Below the pieces are notes generated by a model that searched no databases, had not been told where the DNA came from, and was given only the letters and a program-made list of their open reading frames with translations. A program made the translations under genes and the position numbers. Shown piece by piece: positions 18,201 through 28,400 of a stretch of 64,000 nucleotides of DNA (position 1 is its first letter; the number at the start of each line of letters is the position of its first letter). The stretch is from Lutibacter sp. Lineage in GTDB: Bacteria > Bacteroidota > Bacteroidia > Flavobacteriales > Flavobacteriaceae. The stretch lies in assembly GCF_013041805.1 (NCBI RefSeq), contig NZ_JABDRI010000074.1:38600-102599 (forward strand), given 5' to 3'.

Positions 18201-18404
18201 TTCAGTTTTCCAAAGTCCACCACCTGTTGTACCCATATAGTAGGTGAGCGGGTCATTTATAACGCCACTAGCTGTAACAGATCTACCGCCTCTAAAAGGT
18301 CCTATATTCCGATATTTTAAAGGGTTGAAAAACTTGTTAGCTTCTTGTGCAAAACTTGAAAGTACTACAAAAGCAACTATAAAAGATGATACTAATTTTT
18401 TCAT
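15267..18404 (-). CDS. Secreted VPS10/BNR-repeat beta-propeller protein
   Basis: A 1045-residue protein with a signal peptide ([20 protein letters not shown]). It has many BNR/Asp-box-like repeats (SxDGGxTW variants such as [34 protein letters not shown]), as in sortilin VPS10 beta-propellers. The C-terminal 250 residues hold a beta domain (VWDMRYP) and a helical tail. Such proteins are common in marine Flavobacteriia and are annotated as glycosyl hydrolase or VPS10 domain proteins; no enzymatic activity is proven and I see no clear catalytic set. It is probably exported to the periplasm or cell surface. A diverged paralogue lies at 25481-28504. It is a single gene, convergent with the TIR gene. 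Confidence 0.88.
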   Translation of the reverse strand: MKKLVSSFIVAFVVLSSFAQEANKFFNPLKYRNIGPFRGGRSVTASGVINDPLTYYMGTTGGGLWKTEDAGVSWNNISDGFFKTGSVGAVAVSESSPNIVYCGMGEHAVRGVMTSYGDGVYKSTDAGKTWKKIGLDKTQHISRIVIHPTNPNIVFVSAQGALYGPTKERGIYKSIDGGATWKNVLFVNELTGGVELSMDMNYPEIMYAAMWEHQRKPWKIISGGEGSGLYKSVDSGESWFKIHEGLPKEKGKMAIAVSRSNSNTVYALIESDSNKDLGGLFVSTNSGMNWTRVSDDNRLTQRAWYYTEVFVDPTNENVVYVLSASALRSIDGGKNWELLSGTHGDFHDLWIHPKNANNMVIADDGGAFISFNNGESWSGQSNMPTAQFYRVNADNLFPYNLYGGQQDNYSVKIASLSEGRSSISTQDWTDCAGGESAFLAFDPDNPRYVMGGSYLGTIEVLDMKSKASTNIMAAPIQYLGREARNMKYLYNWNAPIIRSKHNPNTFYHGAQLVLKTTDMGETWEEISPDLTRNIDEKQGNGGGPYTNEAVGAENYGTLSYILESPFEKGIIWTGSDDGFVYISKDDGKNWVNVTPKGLQECLINSIEVSPHNPGTAYIATTRYKFNDYTPAIYKTENYGKSWVNISAGIPYGSFTRVVREDSDRKDLLFAGTETGIYISWNGGKFWEPFQLNLPVTPITDLMVHKGDLLVATSGRSFWILDDLGLLSQYQKDTTNKLYKPEDTYYGSWRSPLNSTNSKFDGTDLFEGVNPANGVVIYYNLEKLSDSVEISLDIKNEKGELIRTISSIKNNTFKRYAGGPSPAPTLSKNEGLNRFVWDMRYPMMPGIPEVYLEASYRGHKVTPGSYTIDLKIEDVVLNSKVQIVENPNYGVPMNQYYVYDTFMTEMENSLTEMHLTVNKLKIIQEEVKKIVTNLKLNETNGSELLANGNNLLKKLVTWDEAMVQRKSKAYDDVENFPNKFTAEYLYLINQTESAIPRVNKSSIDRKAELDAQWIQLKEEATTLINSSIPGYNKKLWEAGIGALKMD

Positions 18405-18511
18405 TTTATGTATATAAGAATTAATTGTTTCAAATATACATTAAAATTGAAAATAGAGATAAACAAATATAAATATGGCTAATTGATACAGATTATTTAT
18501 ATAATGACAGT

Positions 18512-18536
18512 ATAGTTAATTTTTAAAATTAACTAT
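18512..18536. terminator. AT-only inverted repeat after the export operon
   Basis: ATAGTTAATTTT at 18512-18523 pairs with AAAATTAACTAT at 18525-18536 around one base. It lies 32 bases beyond the stop of the TolC gene on the minus strand. Only two G/C pairs are present and no T-run follows, so it is a weak terminator candidate; an operator for the downstream VPS10 gene is possible. Confidence 0.35.
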
Positions 18537-18567
18537 CAGAAACATGTTTAATAGTATTATTAAGTTC

Positions 18568-19962
18568 TTAGTACAAATTATTTATGACTCTTGATAAATT
18601 AGATTTACTAATAAATATATTAAATTCAGCATCAATTCTTTTTAGTTCAGTTTCAATAAGTTTTACTTCACGATAGTTAATTAGAAATAGAGAACCCTCA
18701 CCTAAGCTAAATTTACGTTCTTCACTAGTAACCAATTGTTTGTAATTAATTACTAAATTTTTAAGTATTTGATATTGTTTTCTGTATGAATCAATCTCTT
18801 GTACTGTTGCATTTACTTTATTTTTTAAACTGACCTCTGTGGCAGAAATATCAAAGGCAATATCCTTTAACTTTAATTTTGCCAGTGCGAGGTCACCTCT
18901 TTCTTTTCTTAAAAATAAAGGCAAACTAATATTTAATCCACTTTTATAATTTGCGGTATTAAAGGTGTTTATATTTTCGTAATCAGTGGATAAAAAATTA
19001 TACTCTACATCAATTTTAGGTAATAGGTTGTTTAATTTTAATCGTTTTTCAATTAGTAAACTTTCTTGTTTAAATTGAAGCTCTTTTATTTTAGGATGAT
19101 TTTGTATGAAATCATCATTTTCAATGTTTAAAACAGAACTATTTAAAACAAGGTCAATAGTATTAATTGTATTGGCATCTGGGACAATATCTTGTTCTAA
19201 TTCCAAAGGTAAATTATCTTCTAGCCATAAATAGTTAGAAAGCTCTAATTTTGATTTAATATACTTTATAGATGCTTTTTCAAGATCTAATTTTCTGTTT
19301 TTTAGGTTAATGCTTGCTTCAAGTGTATCCACCGCAGGTTTGTCTCCAGCTAAGTAACTTTTTCTAACAATATTGAGTCTATTTTCAGCATTCACTAGAT
19401 ATCCTTCAAAAACTAACTTTTCTTGATACCCTTTTAACCAATTAAAATAACCTGAAATTGCTTCAAACAAAATTTCATTGATTATTAACTTTTGTTTGGC
19501 TTCAGCTTGGTTTGTGTATAAATTAGCTTGTTTTAAGGTAGCCATCCTTTTATTAATTAATAAACCCTTTGCTAATGATACTGAAATACCCGCGGTATAT
19601 AGCCCATCTTCAGGCGTATTAAATTCAGGATTTAAGTACGTTCCTTCATTATTTTCATAGTTAGCTTTTAGTTCTATACCGTACCACGTAGGAATTTTAA
19701 ATGTCGCATTTAATTTATCATAATAGGTTGAGTTTTTAAATTTTTTATTCGCAAAATCGACTTCTAACTTAGGGTCAAATGCTCCACGAGATTTAAGCAA
19801 TTTAGCTTCACCTTCACTTGTAATTAGTTGTGCTTGCTTTACAATTGGATGGAACTTTTTTACATAGCCCAAATATTCTTCTAGGCCAAGAGAATTTGAA
19901 TTGTCTTGACTAAAACCTAGAAAAGATATTAATAAAAATATGATGTTGCTGTATACTCTCAT
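18568..19962 (-). CDS. TolC-family outer membrane protein
   Basis: A 464-residue protein with a signal peptide (MRVYSNIIFLLISFLGFSQ) and the alternating long helices and amphipathic strands of outer membrane efflux proteins. Examples are LEEYLGYVKKFHPIVKQAQ at the mature N-terminus and the repeat SYRKQYQILKNLVINYKQLVTSEERKFSLGEGSLFLINYRE near the end. It should form the outer membrane channel for the HlyD adaptor and ABC protein encoded immediately upstream; its ATG overlaps the HlyD stop by one base. It is the last gene of the tetR-ABC-HlyD-TolC operon. Confidence 0.9.
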   Translation of the reverse strand: MRVYSNIIFLLISFLGFSQDNSNSLGLEEYLGYVKKFHPIVKQAQLITSEGEAKLLKSRGAFDPKLEVDFANKKFKNSTYYDKLNATFKIPTWYGIELKANYENNEGTYLNPEFNTPEDGLYTAGISVSLAKGLLINKRMATLKQANLYTNQAEAKQKLIINEILFEAISGYFNWLKGYQEKLVFEGYLVNAENRLNIVRKSYLAGDKPAVDTLEASINLKNRKLDLEKASIKYIKSKLELSNYLWLEDNLPLELEQDIVPDANTINTIDLVLNSSVLNIENDDFIQNHPKIKELQFKQESLLIEKRLKLNNLLPKIDVEYNFLSTDYENINTFNTANYKSGLNISLPLFLRKERGDLALAKLKLKDIAFDISATEVSLKNKVNATVQEIDSYRKQYQILKNLVINYKQLVTSEERKFSLGEGSLFLINYREVKLIETELKRIDAEFNIFISKSNLSRVINNLY

Positions 19963-21323
19963 TATTTTTTTTCTTTAGCTTTTTTATCTCCAATTGTATC
20001 CATAGGCTGATAGAAGTTAGGAGGGAAGCTGTTAATTTGACGCCACAATTCAAACCAAATAGGAACATTTTCTAGCAAAGCAATAGTTTTCGCACCTGAT
20101 CCTACTCGAATTGCGATAGGCCATTCAACATCATCTTTATTGGGAGCTAATAAGACACGATATTTACCATTATTGCTTATAAAATTTTCAATAGCTATAA
20201 CTTTAGCTCCATAAGTTCCATAAGATACATTTGGCCAACCGCTAAACACAATTGCTGGCCAACCATCAAATTGAACCCTCACATTTTCACCAATATGAAT
20301 TAATGGTAAATCTATGGGGCGTACGTACATTTCAACTGCTAATTCATAATTTGCAGGCATAATACTAACTAATTGTTCACCTTCTTTAAAAACTTCTCCA
20401 ATACCAGATTTTATAGCTTTATTAATATAACCATCTTGAGGGGCAGTTACATACATTAGGCTGCTTCGTTTTTTGTAATTCGCCAAATTTGTCTCTAATT
20501 TTGAAACTTCAGCTTCCGTATCAAAACCACTTGATTGAGCTGTATATAGGTCGCTTTGTGCCTTTGCAATTTTATCGCCATAGGTGGCACTAATTGTAGT
20601 AATAATCAATTGACTATTTAAAACTTCATTTTTAGTACTCAAATATTTATTCTCTTGAGAAATGAACTTAGCATCAGCTTCTTGTAATTTAGAACGTTTT
20701 TCTTCAACATCTTTTACAGCTTTTAAGCCTTCAACTTGAAGAGCTAATGTTCTGTCAAACTGTATTTTAGCAATTTCAGCATTTAATTTAGTAGCTTTTA
20801 AATCCATACTATCGCTTTCAACTTTCAACTTGGCTTGCATTAGTTTATTTTCAGCTTGCTGAAGTTTTAAACTTCTCTCTTGTTTTAACGCTGCAATTTG
20901 ATTTGTAAGCGCTGTAACCTTATTTTGATAAGCTATTACAGAAGATGATTTCACACTTAGTTGATCTCCAGTTCGTTCAGCCAATCTTTCATCAAAATAA
21001 TCACTCTTTACCTCAGAAATTCGAAGGATAGTATCTCCTTTTTTAACAAAATCACCTTCTTGAACCAGCCATTGTTCAATTCTTCCTGGAATCTGTGATT
21101 GCAATGTTTGCGGTCTGTGATTTGGTTTTAGCGTGGTTACATTTCCATCGCTAGTTATGTTTTGAGTCCATGGTAAAAAAAGTATCACAAATAAGCTTAA
21201 AGAAAAAAACACTAGTACTTTTCTAAAATTTTTATGATATTCTTTATTGAAAATTTCTTTTCCCGATTTAAATTTTGTTAAATCAATAAATTCAGAAACT
21301 CTATTATTCGAAATATTTAACAT
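19962..21323 (-). CDS. HlyD-family membrane fusion protein
   Basis: A 453-residue periplasmic adaptor with one N-terminal membrane span (about residues 34-51). It has a split lipoyl/barrel-sandwich domain (RPQTLQSQIPGRIEQWLVQEGDFVKKGDTIL before and YVTAPQDGYINKAIKSGIGEVFKEGEQLV after) and a long coiled-coil hairpin between them (about residues 120-280). It links an inner membrane exporter to TolC. The gene starts three bases after the ABC gene and overlaps tolC by one base. The hairpin length and membrane anchor resemble type I secretion adaptors more than RND adaptors. Confidence 0.9.
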   Translation of the reverse strand: MLNISNNRVSEFIDLTKFKSGKEIFNKEYHKNFRKVLVFFSLSLFVILFLPWTQNITSDGNVTTLKPNHRPQTLQSQIPGRIEQWLVQEGDFVKKGDTILRISEVKSDYFDERLAERTGDQLSVKSSSVIAYQNKVTALTNQIAALKQERSLKLQQAENKLMQAKLKVESDSMDLKATKLNAEIAKIQFDRTLALQVEGLKAVKDVEEKRSKLQEADAKFISQENKYLSTKNEVLNSQLIITTISATYGDKIAKAQSDLYTAQSSGFDTEAEVSKLETNLANYKKRSSLMYVTAPQDGYINKAIKSGIGEVFKEGEQLVSIMPANYELAVEMYVRPIDLPLIHIGENVRVQFDGWPAIVFSGWPNVSYGTYGAKVIAIENFISNNGKYRVLLAPNKDDVEWPIAIRVGSGAKTIALLENVPIWFELWRQINSFPPNFYQPMDTIGDKKAKEKK

Positions 21324-21326
21324 AGC

Positions 21327-22994
21327 TTACTTATTACGTTTTACTATTTGACCTTTACTAAGCATAATATGTTTGTTGCACCTGCTTTTCCAATTGTCAT
21401 TATTACTAACTATAATTAAACTCCAAGGTCTTCTTTCATCTGTTAAAAAAGTCATAATTTTTTTCTCTTCAGCACTATGAAATTGATCTAAAGGATCTTC
21501 TAGGATTAATAGCTTAGGGCTTTTTAGAATTGCTCTTGCTAATACAATTTTCTTTGCAGTAGTGTCCCCAATTTTTTTGCCTTCAGGATGCAATGTTGTA
21601 TTTAATCCCATAGATTGCTTCTTTATAAAGTCAGTTAAACCAATATTTTCAAAAACTTCGAAAATAAATTCATCAGAGATAGTTTTATCACCAAAAGTAA
21701 CATTTTCCCTAATAGTTCCTTCAAACGGAGTCTCGTCAGAAAGAGATAATCCTAGTTTTGAACGATATTCATTAACTAAAAGACTATTAATTGAAAGGTT
21801 ATTTACATATATGTATCCACCAGTTGATTTAATAAGTCCAGCGATAAGTTGTAATAGACTAGATTTACCAGAACCATTTTCCCCTTGAATTAGAATCTTA
21901 TCTTTTGGTTCAATTAGTAACGAAATATCATTTAAGATTAAATCACTTTTATCATGAACTCCATAAGAAACATTTTGTAAATCAATTGTTAGGTCACTAT
22001 TTGTTTCTAAAATTTCACCATTTTGAGGCTCAATAGGTTTATCTATAACTTGTCCAAGTTTTTCAATAGAAGTTAACACATCATAAAAAGATTCAAGACC
22101 TAGAATTAGTTTTTCAACAGAATTTATCACTAATAAAATGATAATTTCAGCTGCAACAAATTGTCCAATGTTCATTCGCTGATCTAACACTAAAAATCCA
22201 CCGATTAATAACAACCCTGCGGTAATAAGTACTTTAAAACCAATCATTTGTGCAAATTGCAACACTAATATTTTAAAATGATTTTCTCTTGATTCCAAAT
22301 ATTCTTCAACCAGGATATCAGTTTTTTTCAACGCTAAATCTGTTCTTCCAGATAGTTTAAAGCTAATAACTGCACGTGAAACTTCTTGCAACCAATGGGC
22401 AACTTTATATTTATTTTTAGACTCTTTTAAACTTGTGTCTAGTCCTTTTTGGGCTGTATATTTAAATACTACATATATTAAAAGTAGCAGTAACAATCCA
22501 AAAATGATAAAAAATGGATGATAAAATGACAGTAGAAGAAGCGCGAATATAATTTGTAGAAAAGCAGAGGGAACATCAATTAAAATTTTAGATAAACCTT
22601 TTTGTATAGTTAAGGTATCAAAAAATCGATTTGCAAGTTCAGGAAGATAGAAATTGCGGAGTTCACTCATTTTTATTTTTGGAAAACGGTAGCTTAGTTC
22701 TATAGAGGCTCTTGTAAATATGCGTTGCTGTATGGTTTCAATAATACGCATTTGCATTAATTTTAATATACCAGCAAATGTAACACCTGCTGTAACAAGC
22801 AAAATTAAAATAATCCAAGAAGCAGATATTTGAGCTCCTTGTAATAAATTTATAATTGTTTGAATACCTAAAGGAAGTGATAATGCTACAATTCCTTCTA
22901 ATATAGCATAGGAGCCTATTTGATAAATATCTTTGCGTTCTATTTTTAATAAGCCTATGAAACGTTTCCAAGGCGTTAATGTTTTACTTTCCAT
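21327..22994 (-). CDS. ABC transporter, membrane domain plus degenerate ATPase domain
   Basis: A 555-residue fused ABC half-transporter: five to six membrane helices (residues 25-310), then a nucleotide-binding domain. The Walker A motif is sound (GENGSGKSS, 371-379), but the other motifs are eroded. The Q-loop region reads GLSLSDETPFEGTIREN without the usual Gln, and the LSGGQ signature is replaced by KIGDTTAKK (474-482). The Walker B and catalytic Glu order is LLILED rather than LLILDE (495-500), and the H-loop His is Asn531 in VSNND. It may bind ATP but hydrolyse it poorly, or pair with a second ATPase; no second ABC gene is nearby. Its start overlaps the TetR gene by 11 bases, so it belongs to the operon with HlyD and TolC. 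Confidence 0.88.
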   Translation of the reverse strand: MESKTLTPWKRFIGLLKIERKDIYQIGSYAILEGIVALSLPLGIQTIINLLQGAQISASWIILILLVTAGVTFAGILKLMQMRIIETIQQRIFTRASIELSYRFPKIKMSELRNFYLPELANRFFDTLTIQKGLSKILIDVPSAFLQIIFALLLLSFYHPFFIIFGLLLLLLIYVVFKYTAQKGLDTSLKESKNKYKVAHWLQEVSRAVISFKLSGRTDLALKKTDILVEEYLESRENHFKILVLQFAQMIGFKVLITAGLLLIGGFLVLDQRMNIGQFVAAEIIILLVINSVEKLILGLESFYDVLTSIEKLGQVIDKPIEPQNGEILETNSDLTIDLQNVSYGVHDKSDLILNDISLLIEPKDKILIQGENGSGKSSLLQLIAGLIKSTGGYIYVNNLSINSLLVNEYRSKLGLSLSDETPFEGTIRENVTFGDKTISDEFIFEVFENIGLTDFIKKQSMGLNTTLHPEGKKIGDTTAKKIVLARAILKSPKLLILEDPLDQFHSAEEKKIMTFLTDERRPWSLIIVSNNDNWKSRCNKHIMLSKGQIVKRNK

Positions 22995-23667
22995 TAGATG
23001 ATAATATTTTTAACGCAACATCTGTAAAATAATCAGTAGGTGTTAACGTGTCATTACAATTAGTAATTGATTTAAAATGAATTTTAATAAATTGTTGATG
23101 GAGTGAACTCTCAACAATAGTACTTGCCAAACTCAATGCAAATTTATAATTAGGATTAAATACTAAAATTATTTCAGAAAGCCTCGTAACTACCCGTTTA
23201 TACGAAATAAAATAACCGTCTTTATTTTCTATATCAACATTCTTTGTTAGGTACGATTTTGAATTTTCATTGATAACAATTTCATTCAATAATATTTCGT
23301 TAATATGACCAAAATTAGTGTCTTGCTTTGCAGTTCTTGTAACAACTTCAATGGCCTTAATTAATTTTTCTCTTGAATTATGTATGCTATATGTCTCTAG
23401 CACAAGTTGATATTCTATCCAAGCCCAATACCAAGAGGTTATATAAAGAAGTAATTTATGCTTACTTTCAAAATACCTATAAATTGAACTTTCATTCGAT
23501 TTTATACGTTGTCCTAACTTTTTAAAGTTGAAATCTTCAAAGCCAATTTCAGCAATGAGCACAATGCTGTTCTCTATTATTTTTTTTCCTAGTTCAGAAG
23601 TCTCAGGGTCTTTTAAAAAGATTTCCTCTGGAACGATGATTTTCAGATTTGAAATTAAATTTTTCAT
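22984..23667 (-). CDS. TetR/AcrR-family regulator of the export operon
   Basis: A 227-residue TetR-like protein. The helix-turn-helix is at about residues 42-74 (GFEDFNFKKLGQRIKSNES followed by SIYRYFESKHKLL), which is the family signature. The C-terminal ligand/dimer domain is helical. It is the first gene of the operon and overlaps the ABC gene, so it most likely autoregulates export of the compound it senses. It is divergent from the MltF gene across a 200-bp spacer. Its N-terminal extension of about 25 residues is slightly longer than average. Confidence 0.9.
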   Translation of the reverse strand: MKNLISNLKIIVPEEIFLKDPETSELGKKIIENSIVLIAEIGFEDFNFKKLGQRIKSNESSIYRYFESKHKLLLYITSWYWAWIEYQLVLETYSIHNSREKLIKAIEVVTRTAKQDTNFGHINEILLNEIVINENSKSYLTKNVDIENKDGYFISYKRVVTRLSEIILVFNPNYKFALSLASTIVESSLHQQFIKIHFKSITNCNDTLTPTDYFTDVALKILSSNGK

Positions 23668-23684
23668 AAGTGCGAATATAATTG

Positions 23685-23692
23685 CAAATATA
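23685..23692 (-). promoter_or_regulatory. -7 box of the tetR-ABC-HlyD-TolC operon
   Basis: On the minus strand the bases read TATATTTG, matching TAnnTTTG, 17 bases before the tetR ATG. No TTG is present at the usual -33 distance, so the upstream element is weak. The remainder of the spacer up to 23867 (promoter region of mltF) shows no convincing palindrome. Confidence 0.5.
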
Positions 23693-23867
23693 ATAGTATT
23701 ACTATTAATAATGAAATTTTAACTTTTATTTAATAAAATAGTTACTTTGAATTAGAAATAACATAACTGTAAGTAATTTTTGATAGTTCAGCTAGTTGTT
23801 TAGTTTCTTCTTCAAAATTGGTGAAATTTTTTGAAAGAATAAATAATTCCGTTATATTTAGAAGCTT

Positions 23868-25325
23868 ATGATTAAAAATAAATTCATACAATTACTTATC
23901 GTATTTTTAGTATTGAATTTAGTTTCATGTAAAGATGCAAAAAAGTCAGTTGCTAATGACTTTATTATAAATCCAATAGTAGCAAATTCTGTTGATAGGG
24001 ATTTAGATGATATCAAAAAAGATGGAGTGCTAAAGGCTCTAGTTGTTTATAGCAGTACAAGTTATTTTTTATACAAAGGTCAACCTATGGGTTTTGAATA
24101 TGAGCTTTTACAGCGCTTATCAAAACATTTGAACTTAAAATTAGAAATAATCATTTCAACCGATTTAGATTCACAATTTGAAGTTTTAAATAGAGGAGAT
24201 GTAGATATAATTGCTCATGGAATGACCATTACAAACCAACGTAAATGGGAAGTGGATTTTACTGAGTATTTATACCTTACAAAGCAAGTTCTAGTTCAAA
24301 AGAAACCAGATAATTTCAGAAAAATTTCCTGGAGTGCTTTGCAAAAACAAATGATTGATGATCCCATTGATTTAATTGGAGAAACTATTTCCATTAGAAA
24401 GAACTCTGCTTATTATGAGCGCATATTGAGTTTTTCTAATGAAATTGGAGGAGACATTTATATTGATACGCTAGACAGTAAATTATCAACAGGAGAAATT
24501 ATTGATATGGTGGTTGATGGCAAAATCAAATACACAATTGCTGATGAAAACTTGGCCAAAATAAATGCATCTAATAATCCTATTTTAAAAATTGATGTTC
24601 CTATTTCTTTTTCACAACGCATTGCTTGGGTCACAAGAAAAAAATCTACAAAGTTAAGGTCTGTGCTTAATAAGTGGATAATATCTCAAAGAAAAAAAAC
24701 GGATTACCATGTTATTTATAACAAATATTTTAAGAACAAACGTTTCTTTAATAGAAGGGTTAAAAGTGATTACTATAGCTTAACAAACAATCAAATTAGT
24801 CAGTTTGATGATTTAATTAAAAAATTCACAAAAATATTGGGTTGGGATTGGCGCTTGTTAGCATCACAAGTATATCAGGAATCAAAATTTGATCCAAAAG
24901 CAGAATCTTGGGCAGGAGCCAGAGGATTGATGCAGGTAATGCCGGCTACGGCAAAAGATTTGGGTATAAATGACCCAACAGACCCAATAGAAAGTATTAG
25001 AGGTGGTACAACGTATTTAAATCAAATTTATGAGCGATTTACAGATATAACCAATGAAGTTGATAGAACAAAATTTACATTGGCAGCTTTTAATTGTGGA
25101 TACGGTCATGTTAGGGATGCTCAGCTTTTAGCAGATGCCAATGGCTTAAATCCATTAGTTTGGGAAGATAGTGTAGATCAAATGCTTTTGGCTTTACGTT
25201 TTCCTAAAAATTACAACAAAAAATTCATAAAATATGGCTATGTAAGAGGTTTTGAACCAGTAACTTATGTGAATCAAATTTATGAGAGGTATCAACACTA
25301 TAAACAGTTTATTTCTGAAAAATAG
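23868..25325 (+). CDS. mltF: MltF-like membrane-bound lytic transglycosylase
   Basis: A 485-residue lipoprotein with lipobox LVSC (Cys21). Residues 45-290 form a bacterial solute-binding (SBP_bac_3) domain (GVLKALVVYSSTSYFLYKGQPMGFEYELLQ). Residues 325-450 are an SLT lysozyme-like domain with catalytic Glu338 in YQESKFDP, then GARGLMQVMPATA and AAFNCGYGHVRDA. This is the MltF arrangement: the first domain binds muropeptide-like ligand and controls glycan strand cleavage in peptidoglycan. The length matches the family. It is transcribed alone, divergently from the tetR operon. Confidence 0.92.
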   Translation: MIKNKFIQLLIVFLVLNLVSCKDAKKSVANDFIINPIVANSVDRDLDDIKKDGVLKALVVYSSTSYFLYKGQPMGFEYELLQRLSKHLNLKLEIIISTDLDSQFEVLNRGDVDIIAHGMTITNQRKWEVDFTEYLYLTKQVLVQKKPDNFRKISWSALQKQMIDDPIDLIGETISIRKNSAYYERILSFSNEIGGDIYIDTLDSKLSTGEIIDMVVDGKIKYTIADENLAKINASNNPILKIDVPISFSQRIAWVTRKKSTKLRSVLNKWIISQRKKTDYHVIYNKYFKNKRFFNRRVKSDYYSLTNNQISQFDDLIKKFTKILGWDWRLLASQVYQESKFDPKAESWAGARGLMQVMPATAKDLGINDPTDPIESIRGGTTYLNQIYERFTDITNEVDRTKFTLAAFNCGYGHVRDAQLLADANGLNPLVWEDSVDQMLLALRFPKNYNKKFIKYGYVRGFEPVTYVNQIYERYQHYKQFISEK

Positions 25326-25443
25326 TTTATTCTAAGCAGCGTTACTTTAAATATTGATACTCTATTGTGTCATTCAAAAATCTCAAGTTTTATCTAAAAT
25401 ATTTCATTTCTGAAATTATATGAAATTGGTTTGTTTTTTTTCG

Positions 25444-25451
25444 TAAGTTTG
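25444..25451 (+). promoter_or_regulatory. -7 box before the second VPS10 gene
   Basis: TAAGTTTG matches TAnnTTTG and lies 29 bases before the start codon at 25481. The nearest upstream TTG triplets (25426 and 25431) are closer than the normal 19-23 base spacing. Confidence 0.5.
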
Positions 25452-25480
25452 ATAATTAACTAACCATTATTTATTCAAAT

Positions 25481-28400
25481 ATGAAGATCCATATTTTTTC
25501 AGTTTATTTACTTTTCACATTATTCTTTTCAAGTGTATTAGTTGCTCAAGATTTTAAAGCCTTAAAATATAGAACAGTGGGCCCCGCTAGAGGCGGAAGA
25601 GTTACAACTGTTACAGGTACACCATTACTTCCGGGCACGTTCTATTTGGGTGCATCCGGTGGGGGCGTATGGAAATCTAATGATTATGGAATATCTTGGG
25701 AAAACGTGTCTGATGGGTATTTTAAAACACCTTCAATAGGAGCTATCCAAGTGGCGGTAAACGACCCAAATATTGTTTATGTAGGTACAGGTTCGGATGG
25801 ATTAAGAAGTAATGTCATTAGTGGAAAAGGCATGTATAAATCTATAGATGCTGGAAAAACTTGGGAGCATATTGGATTACACAATGTTGGGCAGATTGGT
25901 GCTGTAGAAATAGATCCTACAAATCATAATATTGTATGGGTTGCAGCAATAGGAAACGCATTTAAAGCGAATAGTGAAAGAGGTATTTATAAAACTATTG
26001 ATGGAGGTGAAAATTGGGAAAAAGTACTATTTATTTCAAATGAAGTGGGCTTTTCAGATTTAGAGCTTTTGCCAGGAAATCCAACTATTATATATGCAGC
26101 TGCATGGAAAGCAAAACGAACTCCATGGACAATTATTTCTGGAGGCACTAATGAAGAAGGTGGTATCTATAAATCTGTAAATGGAGGTGAAACTTGGGAA
26201 AAACTAAATAAAGGCTTACCTCAAGACCTAATTGGCAAAATAGATTTAGCTGTTTCACAAACTAATTCTAGTATAGTTTATGCAATAATTGAAGCTCCAG
26301 GAAAAGAAGGAGGCTTGTATAAGTCGGAAAACCAAGGTAAATCGTTTGAGCAGGTTTCAAGTGAAAAAGGTCTTATAAATAGACCTTTCTATTATGTAAA
26401 TGTTGAAGTTGATCCAAATAATTCTGACATAGTTTATTCAATGGCAAATCCGATGTTGAAATCTATCAATGGTGGTAAAACTTGGATAAAAGTTCATCCT
26501 CCTCACGGTGATAATCATGATATTTGGATAAACCCTAATAATTCCGATTTATTTATTCAAGCAAATGATGGAGGAGCAAATGTTACTCATAATGGAGGTA
26601 AATCATGGTCTACTCAATTTAACCAACCTACCGCTGAACTTTATCAAGTTGAAGTTGATGATCAATACCCATACTGGCTATACGCTGGACAACAAGATAA
26701 CTATACTACAATAGCTGTACCCAGTTTTGCGCCTAGCGCTATTCAAAATACAGGAGTTGGCTGGATTATAAATACAGGAGGTTGCGAAACAGGTCCTGCA
26801 GTGCCAAAGCCTGGAAATCATAATATTGTTTATGTAAATTGTAAAGGTCGATTTGGGGTTTTTAATAAGTTAACTGGAGTTGAAAAAGAATATTCAGTAG
26901 GAGCAACTAATATTTATGGGCATAATCCTAAAGACTTAAAATATAGATTTCAGAGAGTTGCACCAATTCATGTATCTCCACATAATTCAGATGTAGTATA
27001 TCACGGATCGCAGTTTTTGCATAAAACCAAAAACGATGGGCTTATTTGGGAGACAATTTCTTCAGATTTAACAGCATTTGAAGCGGACAAGCAGGTGATT
27101 TCTGGAAGCCCAATTACACGAGATATTACAGGTGAAGAATATTACAGTACGCTATATTCTATAAGAGAATCAAAGCTTCAGGAAGGATTAATTTGGACGG
27201 GGTCAAATGATGGTGTTGTATCTGTAACTAAAGATGGGGGAAAAACTTGGGCAAATGTAACACCAAAGAAAATGCCAAAAGGCGGACGAGTAGAATCAAT
27301 AGAACCTTCTCATTTTAACCCTGCCAAAGCCTATGTTGTAGTCGATAGACATTTATTAGGTGATACAAAACCATATATTTATAAAACAAACGATTATGGT
27401 AAAACGTGGCAATTAATGTCTACGGCAACCAATGGCATTCCTTTAGATTATACTTCACGTGTATTACGTGAAGATCCTATAAGATCAGGCTTGTTATATG
27501 TTGGAACAGAATATGGGCTATTCATTTCATTTGATGATGGTAATTCATGGAAATCTTTTCAACAAAATTTACCAGTTACCCCAGTTACAGATATTAAAAT
27601 CTTTAGAGGCGACCTTATTTTAAGTACTATGGGGCGATCTTTTTGGATTTTAGATAATATAACTACGTTAAGGCAATCTCAAATTAACATATTAGATACT
27701 ACCCCATGGTTATTTAAACCTGACAATACAATACGATACCGTTATCCAAAAATACGTAATTCAGAGACAACTTTTCCTATTTATAAGCAACCAAGCGTTA
27801 CTATTGATTATTATATACCAAAAGGAAATAAAAATAGGATAAAATTAGATATTCTAAATGCCAGTAATAAAATTGTTGCTTCTTATGTTAGTGATAGTAT
27901 TAAACAAAAATTGCCGGATAAAATTTTAGAAGATATGAATACAAATGAAGTTTTATATTTAGTTAATAAAACGTTGAGTACAAATTATGGTTTGAATCGT
28001 TTTGAATGGGATATGAGACATATAGGCCCGTGGCAAAAGGAAATTAATAGAAGATATAAAAATGGCCCAATTGCAGCCCCCGGTGTTTATACTGTGAAAT
28101 TAACTATTGATAATGAGGTGCTTGAACAAAATTTTGAGTTGTTAATAGATCCTAGAACTGTGGAAAGCGGGGTCTCAAAGGAAGATATTACTAGTCAAGT
28201 AGATATGCAACATAAAATTAGCAATCTTGTTACTGAATCTCAAAAATTAGTAGTGTTTCTTGAAAATGAATTAAAAAGTTTAAAAGAAAGTAATAATCAA
28301 CAAGATAGAATAAAGAAAATTGAGGGAGCATTTAAATTGTTAAAAACAGTGGATGAAGTATATCCACAACCAAAATTAAATGATCAAATTTTATATTTAT

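Noticed and set aside
18505..18540. Inverted repeat after the export operon as a TetR operator
   Set aside because: It lies at the far end of the operon from the tetR promoter and next to the TolC stop codon, so a TetR operator is unlikely there.
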